From Homalodisca vitripennis (taxonomy: Eukaryota > Arthropoda > Insecta > Hemiptera > Cicadellidae), in NCBI RefSeq assembly GCF_021130785.1, contig NC_060209.1, forward strand, positions 22,568,001 to 22,632,000: a stretch of DNA of 64,000 nt, written 5' to 3'. Below are positions 25,501 through 40,500 of this stretch, one piece after another. The position numbers and the translations under genes were made by a program. The notes below the pieces were generated by a model. It saw only the letters and a list, made by a program, of their open reading frames with translations. It made no database searches and was not told the DNA's origin. Position 1 is the stretch's first letter. Each line of letters starts with the position of its first letter.

Positions 25501-28500
25501 AAAAATTATGAGGTTTAAAGGCCGTTTCAAACCGCGGTCACACTATGTCACGTTACTTAAAGTGACAGATGTCGCGTGACAGACGTACAGTTCACACCGC
25601 CCTGTCAGACGGTTTAGTTGAAGCAGGTAACATGGCAAGTGGTTCGTAGTGCGATAGGGCGTTTACTAAAAATGTGCCTCGGTTGGATGATGGTGATAGT
25701 AGTTCGAGTAGTGAAGAGGAACTCATGCTGTTGTATTCGGTTACAAACCGAACGCACTGGGTGCACCCCTTCAACCACTAGAACTACTTACTATTTTGTT
25801 CCAGTTGCTCTGGTATTTCACCCCATGCTGTGTCCTTTAAATTGCTGTCTCTATACTCCTCCAAATCTGTATTCTACAGCAGTGGACGCGTTCTGATGGC
25901 TTCAATTAGCTGTTCCATAATAAATAACAAAAATAGCAATCCAGTTTCTTGTAAAGAGTTACGGCACAAAACTGCGCGACAGGTAGCGAGCCAGTGCGCA
26001 TGCGCGAGGCCACAGACGTCGACAGATGTTTTGAAAAGATCGCTCTCGGAGCGATTCCGCAGAGGTTCTGCGAGGTCGGTGTGAATTACACCATTTAAAA
26101 CTATGGAAACAGATCTTTTGAAAAATCTGTCACGTTCCGTAACGTGACATAGTGTGACCGCGGTGTGAAACGGCCTTAAACCAAAAATAACATAAACTTA
26201 AAACTGTAAAAAAAAGAATATTGCTTAAACAGTAGCAAAAAGTGAAATAAAAATTATACTGCAGAAAATAGTTCTTATTGTAAAAACAGATTATGTCAGC
26301 AGCAAAATTTATTCAGAATGCCTAGCTTACTAGTCTTACACACTACTCATTCAGTTCTCTGAGTCAAAGACAGACGCTCTGGGTCAATAATCTGACTATT
26401 TCAAAATTTAATTTACTATAATACTCAAGTTATTTCAATAGTAGTTTTCTTAATATATGAAAAACATTAAATACAAAATACAAATTAGCTCTCATATTTT
26501 GTCTTTTCAGTCAACTAACCACAGGATTATAAGTCTACATTTCAGTAACAAATATTTTTATAAATCTTTGAAAAAGTTGTTACTTTTTGCCAAAAACTGT
26601 ATCCCCACTTTTTACTTTGCCACTTAAAAGTTAATATACTCTTAATATTATTTTGGTTACTTTGAAAAATCATTTTCTTAATTCTAGATCTGGTACAAGT
26701 ACATATAGTCAATAATGCACAATCACTAAAACAGCAGTTAAAAACCATTAAAAGATTAAGTTTTTAGTATGGATCGAAAGAGAAGTTTTGTATGCACGAA
26801 TGCCTTCAAATGACTGTCATTATTAAAAGTTTACAAACAAATAATATTCACGTTCACATTATATCATTTTAAGAATATCTCAAATATTCACAAAATTCAT
26901 TGGTCATAACATGATTTAAGTATTATTTAGCTTAAAAGTTATTTATTGATCAATCAGCTTGGAAAAATCACTATTTTTGTGATGTGTCTGAAGAAGATAG
27001 CCTCGCTATCGAAAGGCCTCACAAAACAATAAAAGTCTTAAATATTGGTTTTATGTTTTAATATAAGTTTTAAAAAAACCTGTATAGATATTTAAAAAAC
27101 GTTACTTTCATGCTTGTATTATTGAATTTTAATGACCAAAATAAATTACACATGTGACTTTTAACTCTTTGTTTCCATTTTACTATTTCATGCAAAATTT
27201 AAGCATATATTTACAGATACTTCTTCTTTGTGAACTTTACTAAAAATGTATAAGATAAAATGGCCAAAAATGTTGTTAAAGTTTAAAATTTAAAATAAGA
27301 AAATTTGTTAAATTTATACTCACAAATACAATTTCTATTTTTTTGAATATTTTGGTAAATCTGACAGCTCATATAACATAGCAATGATATACAAGGGTTG
27401 TTCAATAAGTCCTTAGAAAATGCAAGAGATGGTAAGAGTAGTTTTTGCCACTAAGTAGCACTCTTAACTAGTCAGCTGTATCCTGTAGTTTCATAGTTTA
27501 CTTAGTTGTCGATTGAAGTAAACTACTTTAATTTGTCAATAACTTGTATTTCAAAGGGTTAACGCCGAAAGAAATCAAAGCTAAGTTGGACAAAGTTCAT
27601 GCTGCATCTGCCCCTGTGTTTGCAATTGTTTACAATCGGTTGAATGAGTTTAAAAGTGGTTGTACATCCACAAAAGATGAATGACACCCTGTGGAAGTGT
27701 CTACCTCCAAAATGATTGACAAAATTCACAATATGATTTTAAACGATTGATGAATCAAAAGTACGCAAAATAGTTGAGACTACAGGCTTTTCGCAAGGTA
27801 CACTGACTTCAATTTTGCACAAAAAATTGGGTGTGAAAAAATATCTCAGCAAAATCATGTGGACCACTCTGAGGCTGTTTTGGTGCTTTTCCATCTCAAG
27901 CCTGATGAATACCTGTGTCAATATACAGCTTTTGATGAAACATGGATACGTCTGTACTTTTCAGAGACAAAAGAGCAGTAAAATCAGTGGATTTTTAAAA
28001 GTGAAATGGCTCCGAAGATGGTGAAGACAGTGAAGTCGGCCGGTGAAGTTTTGGCCACGGCCTTTTGGGATGCTCACAGAATAATCTACATTGACTATAT
28101 AAAAAGGGAACAATGATAACAGGAGAGTATTATGCATCATTATTAGGAACGGCTGAGCAAACAAAGAAATCAAGGAAAAGCCTCCTCATTCGATGTCAAG
28201 ATTTTGTTTCATCAAGACAATATACAGGCGCACATCAGCGATGTCACCGTATTCACCAGACTTGGTCCCCAGTGACTATTTCTTATTTCCAGATGTGATG
28301 AAATGGTTTAGCAGACATAGGTTTACGTCTAACGAGGATGTAATTGCCCAAAAACAAATACCTATTTTGAGGAGCTTTCAAATCCTACCTTTTAGATGGC
28401 TTAAAAAATTGGAAAGAAAGCTTAGGCAAATGTATAGAGCTGGAAGGAGATTAGGTTGAGGTTGAAAAATAAAAAAACTCTGGCCAACAAATGATTTTTC

Positions 28501-31500
28501 TACTATTTTCTAAGGCCTTTTGATCAACCCTCGTTCAACTAGAAAAAGTAAAATTTATTGATTTTTAGGTTTGTTGTCAAATTTTGTGATATAATAAATT
28601 TTGTTTTCCATTGAAATGATAGGTTTTATTCATCATGTAAAAAACAACAGTTTGAATAATAATAGAATCTACTATCGTATAGCACATTTTTGGCGTTATA
28701 GCTTACAAATAATACCTCAGCAAAACATTATTTTTACCTTACTTTTGTAATTTTTGAAGTTTGTTCGTTTTTCCAAAAAAATAATCAGTTCCAAAGCAAA
28801 AAGTTCCACACACATTCCCAGAAATTGAAGTATATAATCCTGAATGGAATAGCCCATTACATTTGGATTATTTAGTTGTACATCTAGGATATGTTTAAAA
28901 TGCTGTGTTTTACATAACAGGGAATGGAAGTGAGAATTTTTTCATTGAAAAATACACAAAAGGTATGTTTTAATTGAAAATTGGGGTTGTGTTAGATTTG
29001 TTTTGTATTAGTAGAATTTAAATTTCTTTACAAGAAAAACGTAATTACTTTTTAAGCAATTAAATATTTTTAGTTATATTTTTTAAGAAAAAAATCTCAT
29101 TAAGTGAGAATGGAGCATGACCAAGTTGAACCTTAAACAAAACACACATCTAGAGTTAGAACTATTGCACAATAAAATCCATAAAACTATAAAATGCCAT
29201 AGTAAAATACTATCAACGGATCTAATGAAACCCATGACAAGCCTTTTAATGGTGATGTCTGAGAATGTTGGCTTAGATATTCATATTACCTAGTAAGTGT
29301 TCCCTAAGAGCATCTTATACTATCCATTTCCACAGCACTGCCTCAATAGTAACAATGATTTACATCTAAAGCAATATCCTCTTGCAACTTGTCTATGTTC
29401 GAAATTTCATTAAAATCCTATGAATTTCAAGTACTTCGCCACAGGAAGTTTTTAATTAAAATTAAATATACACATTAGTTATTTTACTTTATAGTAAAAT
29501 ATCAGGTTAAAGATTTATAGTCATAGCCAGTAATCAAGTTAGTATAAAGTAACATAGATAGAGATATCATTTGTTGAATCTTGTAGGATATTCTTTACCC
29601 AACTCGATAATTGTATCAGTCAACATATACATATATATATCAGAAGTATTTTTACATGGAATTCCCTGTAAGATCAAGTATGTACATCTAATATATCCTA
29701 AGACCTCCAATCTATCTCAGGTGTGGCGAAATAAATTATGATGACCGTTTGGAAAGTAACGTCCGTTTGCACATTGTATGGGAAGTGGAGGAGATAGCAT
29801 TGTAATTCTCACATCAATGTGCATGTTAGGGAAGTGGACATTCAGCAATGGTATAGTGAAGATCGTTCAAGCACTAATTTCTTCCATCACTTGCAAAAAA
29901 GTGTATTGCAGTAGAAAAACCTGTTGTGTGAAGTGCGTGCTGTCATTCAATTCCTTTTTCAGTGACAGAAAACTTTGTTGCTTTGTGTAGACCACAGGTA
30001 ACAAGGGAAGGAATTGTTAGGGAATGGGTTCGCTAATTTTGAAGTGGCTGAACAAATCACCATGATGAAGAGAGAAGTTACAGACAGTCTGTGGTCATTG
30101 ATGAATTTGTTGAGAAAAGTAACTTGAAAATTCACAATCGTTCACCATCTTAAAGTTTTTGGTTGATAAAATATAATAATTATACTCTAATAATAGAAGA
30201 TAGTAATTCTATTCTAATAATACGAGGTAGTAATTAGATTACACAACAAATAACTTCGGCTCTAGGTGTCTTATGAGTTATCAACAGGAAAAATTATTTT
30301 TAACAAGTGAATTACGTAAGAACATCCTTACTGAAAACATAGCATATCTACACAAAAAAACGAAGGCCCAGCAAGATTGTTCTGGCAAAAAGTTTATAGA
30401 AATAGTTTTTGGGATTGAAAAGTGGTACTGTTGCTGGAATTCAAAGAATGTGGGATAACTATCAATGTATAAAATACACTGCAACAATAAAAAACCTATG
30501 ACAGCACATTCAAAACAAACATTGTCTGCTTATATCTATTATCATTTTTATGTGCACCAAAGCTCATCTCCATGCTGCTAAGAAAAACAAAGCCCTCTAA
30601 GGAACTTTGGATGGTTTTAGACACCACCTTAAAGCCCACATGTGACTTCCAAAGACTTCCACCTTGTCATAAACATGAAGAAATCACTCGGTTTCCAGCA
30701 ATTTGAGCTCAAAGATGTAACTGATGGCTTAAGGTATGGGTTTTTTCAGAATTTCTAAATTAGCGAGTAGATATGATAAGTTCTTAATCGAAACTAATAT
30801 GTTTCAATATAAAACAATAAGCAAAGGAAGATCGTGGTTTCAATATGAATATAATAAAATGCTTTTATCAAATTTTGTGTTTTATTACTAAAAGAACAGA
30901 GATTACTTTCAGTACGGCCCTCATACAATTCATTTTCCAACATCAAATTATTAAACCAACTTGTAAAAATAAATTTATACCACCATACGAACATAGATTT
31001 TATAACGACTAGCTCATTATTTGATAACATCATGTTATTAATAATAATTTAAGTGTTAGTGAGTTTAATAACAATAGTAAATCTTCTTTAATATATTTTT
31101 AGTCTAACTCTCTCTGTCAGACATATCTTCTTACCTAATACAAATAAATAGACTTTTTTTAAATTACATTCAAAACATATAAACTATTAATTAAAACTTT
31201 TATTTGTGTAATAGTAGCCAATACAAGCTCCATCTTCAACAAACAATTTCATATGTATTGCCTTTGTGCATGTCCCATTCTTTAGATACACAATCTAGAG
31301 ACGTTACATTATAGTAAATGCTGTATCTGTCAATGAGTTACTCCTTCAGAATGTGAAAACCCCTCGCCATAATCCTAAGGATGTTGTTATTCTCTCCTGT
31401 TCCAACCTGATACAACAGTAAAGATACTAACAAGTCTCTCCGTACAACAATAGCTACAACTTAATGATTAACCCTTTAACACGTTGTTTCAGAGTAGGCA

Positions 31501-34500
31501 ACGTCCGCTATGGCAGGACTTTATTAAACAAAGCTAGCATAAATACACTAAGATTTAGAAAAGCCTCAATATCTTAGATAATTTTGGTACTATGTTAATA
31601 ATTTTTTTCAGTAAAATATTTTTAATGACTCACAACAAATCCAACAAAATAATCGCATCATTTAACTATTTTTGAATGCTAAAAATTAAATTATTACTCT
31701 CAGACAACAAAAAAAACATTGTCTAATCAGTGATTGCTTTTGAGAGCTGCCACTTTGGCAACTTATCATAGCTTTGAGATAACATTACACAATATCAAAC
31801 ACTGTCTAGATAAAAATCAATTTTACTAATGTAAATAACTAACAAACAGAAACATAAAACCACCAGAATGAAAAACAATAGTTTACAAACATGTGTCCCT
31901 CACTTTGTAAACAACGTACTCATAGTACTGTTATAATTTAGTTAACAACATATTGAGGTTGTAAGTCACCTATAACGTCCAACCGTGTCAAAGGGTTAAC
32001 CAAGATCCCCACTCAATCTAGCTACAAACCCTCAGATGACAGTGTCATAAAAACTAGTTTTTTTAACAGTTCGCTTTCTAGTTGCAGGTTGCCAAACACA
32101 ACCTGCCTTGGAGTTTACTACTTTATTAAGAGTTTACTCATACAGAGTCCCACAAATAATTCTTTTGGCGTTTATCTCGAGCTCAGTGTATAGGCTCAAA
32201 GTTACAAATATGTTCATGACAAACGTAAACATATTATCACAAAAGTGTCATGAAAGAGAAGGCGAATTATATAAAATGTAAAACTTCCTGACACAACAAT
32301 ACATGTATATATACATTTTTGTTATTAATAAGATGTGATTAGCAGTGAGAGGTATGCTAATGCAATAAAAATAAAATAATCCGACAACTTTAATTTTTCC
32401 CCTATACAAAAATATTGAGAACATCTTTCAACTTACACATTATTTCAAAATTAAATCATATTAGACAGGATTATTAGAAACAAATATCCAAATGATTAAG
32501 AAATTAATAAACTATTATATAAATCAGATCACTAGTGACTGTTAAATAAAATTTTAAACTTATCAAATCAATTCAGCCACAAATGTCACCAATAACGAGT
32601 TTATATATATATATATACATTAATGCGAATTTTTAGAGCTTAGACAATATTACCATTGAAACATTCAATAATATAATTGTAATAGCTCAAAATTAAAGCT
32701 ATTTAAAGTTGACTTCTCTAAATGTTTATTTTTTGAAAATGTACAATTACAAAAAACAAATACCGATAGTTCTATTTTCAACAGCTGACTTTAATTTAAC
32801 CAATAATTAGTATAATGTTACAAAACTCTATCAAACTTTTCAGGAACCTAAAACAAACCAAAATATCATATTCAAACTTTTGAAAACTCAAAAATGAGAA
32901 CAGCTTGTTTTGAAATTTGGTGTACTACTATAGAACTTAGGCTTAATTACATAAAAAATAAAGATTTGTTACAACCTTCGTTTTTAAAATGGGGGCTTTA
33001 AAAAACTTAGAATGTAAATATCTTAAAAACCAGGATTGATAAAAATGTTATTACATTTTATTTTGACAATTTAATTACAAATTCAGTGATAACAAGTTTA
33101 CAAAAATCAGTTGACCAATAATTAGGGTGATAATATGATTTTAAACAGCCACGTGCTAAACAATATTGAGTGTTGTTGTTGTGCTGTTACAAGTTTTACT
33201 ATGTAACAACTGCTAGTGAGCCACAACAATCCGCTGTTTTAATCTTAGCTGCTCTAATCAGCTGACTATAACATTACATTGTTGGATGGTAACCATAATA
33301 ATTGTACTTTTTGTATAATTCAAGTTTTTTTTATCACAAAATAATAAGATAAAAATGTGTATAATCTAGAAAAAATAACAACTTTATTTACATAGGACTG
33401 CTAATAAATTTAACTTAAATTTTCTTAATGAAAAAAAGTGTACAACATCGAATTTGGAAATTTTTTGCTAACTATGGTAACACAGTTCAAAATGTGCAAT
33501 CAAGCTGGCTGGCAATGGGAATAATAAATGCAGCTTACTTAATGCAGGACAAAAATTATTCAGAAGTAGAAATTCATTTAATTCAAACTTAATTATTTTG
33601 TAATCTGTTTTAAAGAAGCTGCAATTTTTAATAAGGTTGAAAAATTTTTTGAAAATTAGGCCTTAAGAAGGTTATAAAGTTGTATAGCAAATGTTGACAA
33701 GTAGTTCTCAAAATAAAAATACGAAATGGTGGCTGTTAGGGTAATCATTGAGTTTCTTAAAGTTTGAATATGATATTTTGGTTTGTTTTTGGTACAGGAA
33801 TAATTCCTGAAATAGAATAATTCCTTTTTGGTAGACAGTTCTGAGACATCCTGTATATTAAGTCTTTTTATTATTTTAGGTCCAATTTTTGCCTTTTTCT
33901 TAAAAAAACTTTAAACAAATATATAAAATGACAATAACATTATTTATGGTTTAATTGTATTAAAACTTATCTCTGTATCAGTATCACAAACAAGGTATTT
34001 CACAATCAACTTGTCTTCCTTACAGCTATTGAAGAATGACATTACTGAACACTGGTTACTGTACCTGTTTGGACCCATGGCTAGGCAGCCGTCGCCTCTT
34101 ACGATCACTCTGAAAAACGGACAAACCGCAGCCAATATTACTGTTTTCAAGACTTACAGACAATAACTACTCATATAACACCATTACCTCATTTCAGTTA
34201 ATTATAGATTTAAAATATCCAGGGTATTAGTGCGCTGAAAGAAAATTAACTAAGTCTCATAGTCTCCGATACACAGTAAAAAAAGTAGTAATATTTTGAT
34301 GTTAGGAATAACCAATTGAATGGTTGGTTATTATTAAACAAAGAAATATAGGATTGTGTTTAATGCACTTTTGAATTAGTAGTAGATGTATTGGGTCATT
34401 TCAAAAAATGTTTGTAATCATGAAATTATTAAATGTTACTTCATATTTTGTTAATGTGGACAAACATTTTGTTAAATACATTAACAACCACTTTCTTCAC

Positions 34501-37500
34501 AAAATACAAATAAACTACCAAGAGATTTTTACCATATAATAAAATTAACCCAAAATATTTTAGTAACAATGTCTTGAAATGTGGCAGATTAAACCTAGTT
34601 GATCCACATAAGTTTTTAGGACTGAACATTGTTAAAAATTTAAGCTAGAAATTTCATGTTAATTATCTAGTAAACAAACTAAGCTTTTTTTTTGCTTTCC
34701 AATGAAAATATTACCAGATTCAGTATCTATTTCTACTTGTATACTATGCCTATGTACATCGATTCTGAAATACGGTATTGTACTCTTGGGTTCATCTCCT
34801 GATTTTGAAAAAGTTTTCATAGCCCAAAAAGCTGTTCTGAGAGCAATGGTTGGTACAGATTTTAGAGAGAGCTGCTGACCGCTATTTAAAAAATCTAAAA
34901 TACTCACACTACCAGGTTTATATATTTTTGAATTGTTGAACTTAGTACATAAAATCTAAACACATTTAACCAATACAAAAATCAGCATAACATAATACTA
35001 AACACAAAAATCTTCTTGCCTTTCTGATTCATAAAACTTTTTGAATTGAGAATTTCTTTTTGAAAAAATTCCACTATATATGGAAATTTGCTTATATATA
35101 TTTACCTTTATCACTAAAAGCTCAAAAATAATAATTTTCAAAATAGTATTAATAACCTTGTCATAGAAAAAGCTTATTAGAGTGTAAATGAAATGCTGAA
35201 AGATTTTTCAAACAATAAGTAAAACAGAAACTAATCAATTTTAAAATCTCAACATATGAAATTATTTACGTTTCACAATATTATCCCTTCAGACCGAAGA
35301 ACACGATTTCAATACATTATTACATTTAAAAAACATTCAATAGGAAATAAAAATATATTTTCAGCTGCTGAAAATCTAGCTTTGAGTAGTCAGCATTACA
35401 CAACAATGCAATACTGATTATGATGTAGTTGATTAATTTGATGTACAAAAGTATGAAGCAGTGTATGTGTACTACTGAAACTACAGTATCCACCAGCTTC
35501 AATTGATTTTGTACACCATATGTTCAAAATGCAAATCTCCAATCGGTATTTACCACTCAAAAATTGTCCAATACCTATGAAATCTGTTGTACGACAATTA
35601 CAGACAAACGTGTCAACTTCTAACAACTATCTGTGAGAGGAAAATCTCTCTCTCCAGAGTCAATTACTTATACTTAAGCATAATTTTCAATATCTTCATC
35701 ACCCATCTCAAAACTCACAAGTTACATTATGTTTACATAAATCTTGAAGAAAAAAAGAGTTGTATACATCCAAAGAATATAAAATTTGCAATTTGTTCTC
35801 AGCTGTCCTCTCGACTATTCAAGTATGTTCCTTCCATTTCTTCATAAACCTGTGGATTATGTATCCTGCTGATATATGTATATATAATATACATATATAT
35901 TATATAAAAATAATTTCAATAAACATTGAATCACAAAAAGCACACACACATATATGTGTATATCCGTACACATTATAACATCCGTTTTCATGTTATAATA
36001 TTTATTTACTGTTCATTCTGACTGGGAGCTCTGGTTTCCAACTGAACTACACAGTGTAAAATTTCTGCTGCACTTGCTGCCATGTTGTAAAAAACCTTCA
36101 GAGTACAAATTCAGAATACTGTAAATTTATTATACAGCATTTCCAACAACTGGATAAGTGAAATATACAAATATGTAAAACAAAGCCACTAATTCAGTAG
36201 CCTATTCTTTGAGTTAAGCATTCTCATGGTATAATAAGTATTTTCTTAATAACAACAAATTTCTAGTAAACCATATAAAAGCGACATTTCTAAATTTAAA
36301 ATAGTGAATTTGCACAAATTAAGTACTGAAAAACTACTAGAGTATTTTGTTCACATTCAGGTTATTATTGTTATATAGTTAGTTGCAAAATTATGTTTAT
36401 ATCCTAGATGTTTCCACAGCGAATATTATAAGAAGCAATGTTAGTCAGGTTAGATTAGTTGTCAAAATGAATGGTAAAAAACCACCTGTTATAATTGTTA
36501 ATTTATTTATGATCTAATTTCAATCTATTGTTATTATTATGTTTGTAATAAACTATTTATCATACACTAAATGTACTCTACATTAACCCAAGCATTGGCA
36601 ACTAAATTATCTCTATTGCCAGGCTACTTGTCAGGTTTTGCGAGGGCATTTTATTAAAAGAAAACTAAGATACTAACAGAAAACTAACAGAAGTGTATAT
36701 TTGTACTAAATCAAAATTCCAAAATATAAAAATTATTTATATATTTCTCTAGTTTCCGAAAATATATAGTTATAAAATACATAGTTTAGTGGACTTATTT
36801 CATAAATTTATATTTTTATATTCTGGTAAAACTTGCAACAGAGCATTTTTATGAAAATGTACACTACCCTGGTAACATACTACATTACAAAAATAATAGT
36901 TTATAATAGATGAAACAGTAGATTACATCAGGAGATAGCAATAACATATAATTTATCAATAACAAGTACAAGTAAAAAATTATATAACATAACTCATCAC
37001 ATTTATTAATCAGCAAAGCATACACTTTCTTACATGTCAAACTTTATATCTTCAAATTTAGAATCAATGCTCAAATTTTCTTCTCATTTTAAAAATAAAA
37101 TGGTATTTATCTACTAACACATTCTGTATTGTGACAAAAATCCCTAATTAAAAAAAATGTATTTACAAAAATGTAGCCTACAACTACACTCCAAGTTTCC
37201 GTTGCGGCACTGAGATCTTACATTAAGCCTAATCAGATTCACCACCGCTGTCATAGTCTACTGGTTAACTTTCAAACAACTCTCTTATATCACTAGATTG
37301 ATCTAAATGGTTCTCATCCATTTCAAATGCATATAATGATGGTAAAATTAAACATATCAAATAAATAAAACTGGCTAATATAAAAACCTGACACTCAACC
37401 TAGGCCTACATAGATTACAAAACTTGGGTTATTTAGAAACAAAGCACTAATTATTTGTTTCACTACATCACTCCTATGAAAGAGGAATACTTTTCAAAAC

Positions 37501-40500
37501 ATGTTAATACCACTTGGCTAAGTAATAACTTCAAATAATATTACATACTTGTAACAAAAGGAATAAACAAACAAACTAACAATACGTAAACAACAGCAAA
37601 AGAAATGACAAGAATGAAAATTTAAAACTATATTCTTCTTCTCTCCGAGTTGTATCAAAGATCGAATAGTACTGAACTTCATACTAATTGATACATTGAT
37701 TTATCCACTATCGAATGCTACCATTACTTTCGTCAAAAAGCATTGTAGTTACTTTATAAAATGGCTTTTTCACTACTATGTTTTACCATTACTGCAGCAA
37801 TCTTCACCAGTACCTGGGTTAAATAAACATATTTCCTTATTATACTATATTGTTTTATAAATAAAGATTTTTTTATAAAAAAATCGGTACTTTGGGATTA
37901 TACCGACCACACTAGTATGAAGAACACAAAAATAGAAATTTATAGAAACAAACATGATAGAACGAAAAAACAACTCTTCAATTACAAAATTACAAACTTA
38001 CAAGCATTTCCAGGTATTGTGATCGGTATTGTTGTCGCTGTTATCTTATCTTTCTCGAGAATCCTGATTACGGCAGGCCGCGCGGCATCACGTGATTTGC
38101 ACGGTACATAATTGCCTTTCCATTACAATTCAATTTATATTTCTGATTAGCCCCTCTAGAATTTGATATTTTACTGATAGGTACTATCTCGAGGGATGTT
38201 TTTCTTTCATCGACATCAGCGCGGGGCAGCACCGAAGGTGCTGCCAAGGCCCGCGCTGATGGCCGGAGGCACTCGCATTTTGGGTGGCGGAATGTGATCA
38301 AGAATAAAAACAAGTTTTTAGTGTTTTTTTAATAAAGAGTTTAGTTTGGTAAATGATTGTTTTTGTTGAATTTTTGTGTTTGGAGAAATGTAGAGGTAAA
38401 ACACGGAAGTACAACAAAGCGATGCACCAGCTGAACGGGCGGCGAGACTGCAATCACGTTATCTACTAGACGCTCGACTTTGACCTCTGTCTGAGGATGG
38501 GGAGGGGTTTGCGATAAGACAATTCCTGTTTTATATTGACGAAATATTGTTCTACGCTAATCTAGTAATCAGTAGAAACGAAATGTGAAATAACGATTCA
38601 TGTCTGGGTGTGGTCGGTATAATCCCAAAGTACCAAAAAATCATATTACATTACAAAGCTCTAGGTTATTTGGTGAAATTCAGACTTACTTATATTTTAC
38701 ATTTTTTGTTATTTAGTGTCATAATTTTTGTTTTAACTAAGTTTTTCCATTTTTTAAATTTCCAACGAACAATGCGCTCGAACAATCGGTCATATTCTGC
38801 ACCCATGCTTTTGTCATCCTTCTTGCTTAGCTTGCGAGCTGTTCCACCCTTTTTCCTTTGAACAGACAGTAATGGCTCCTTTAGGTGGGTACTTTCCTCA
38901 GGACAAGGGAACAGGTTAGTTTTTCCATCATTACTGTCCGTTACTTTTGTGATCTTTGGAGTAAACCTGTCTTGCTTGGATTAAACCGAGGTATTATCTT
39001 CAATTACAATCATCTCAAAACAAGCTTCTTTGAAGATGACATGCTTCTGCTTCCCTTCCTTCTTCTTCCTGAGGTTCTCCAATAAACTTTGTGCCTTCTT
39101 CATTAGCCTTTGCTGGATTTTCCCGACTTGTAGCTGATCCAGATCCTCTTTCTTAAGTTTGTTCACAAAAGCACAGTTTATTGCAAAAGATGCCACAGCA
39201 GATATCAATAATTAATTTAATTTGTGTAAATTTGTGCTTAAATTATTCCATGAAAGTGCCATTAAAAATACTTTCACAATAGACTGTTTTGCCATTCCTC
39301 CATCTTAATATTAAATTAAATCTTTTAGATCAAATTGCGTTGAGTGTATGGTTACACTAATTTTCTGGTCTATGAAGGTTAGTAGCGTATTCTTTACTCT
39401 AAATTGATAATTTTAACCAAAATTTAATGAACATGTCTAGAAACTATACATTGGTATATACAAACTTTCAACATCAAAGTTAACCAGCTAATCATTATCA
39501 TGGTTTATGTCAAATATTTGAATAATTCAACAAAATCTTAGGTGTTCTGAACAAGTTTGCCATAAGCGGAAATAGCTATATTTAAAAATAATTATATTGT
39601 ACAACGATCTAGACCTTAATATTAAGTTCTTCTAGTCCAGGGTAATCAAATTAATTATTTTTAAATATTTGTAATACTTAATCAGAGTGGCCACTCAAAA
39701 CCCTTCTTTTCAAATTCCCGGTTTTTTCTCAGTTTTTCCGGTCCATAATTTCCAATGGTGGTTTATCTGTATTTGCAGGTAATGCAACAAAACTGTGGTT
39801 GTCTAGCAAATTTCATAACTAATGATATGCGAGAAATTCTGTTACAAATCACCGCTACCACCTATTTTAAGCTCCATTTTTATCTCTGTGGCTTTCAATG
39901 TGAAGAACATTGCGTATAGACCTGCCTAATAACACTTTCCTTCCTGTGATGTTTGGAAAATACATTACACAATTTTGAAAAATAAAGAGAACAAACAATT
40001 ACCAACACAGGGCAGACTACAGTCTAGAATTGCAGGTGAGAGGTCTGTGATGCACGAACTTTTGTACGAGACCATGATTTTGCCGGTATACAAGTTCAGT
40101 TCGGTACATTTTTGTTTGACCTTTTTTGGGATAAAACAAGCCTATTCAAGCTACTTGAAAAAATGTGTAGAAATTCAGGGAAATGAATAAATTTTAAAAA
40201 CTAAGTCATATCTTATATTATTTGCTTTTAAATAATAGAAATGGTAGCTTACAAAATAAGCTTACAGAATATATTCCATTAACATAATTTATGGACCTAT
40301 ATTTATAGAGAATCTATTTATGTACAAATAAACAAAGTACGACATATGGATAAAATAAAAATTACCGATCGTCGGTTTGCCACCAAGCAGTTAACGTCCA
40401 CGTATAGAACCAGCAGATACACAGTATTATTTACAAAGTCACATTATTTTGTTACTTTAGATTTTTAAATAGTTTGAATACACAAGGAACTACAGAAACA

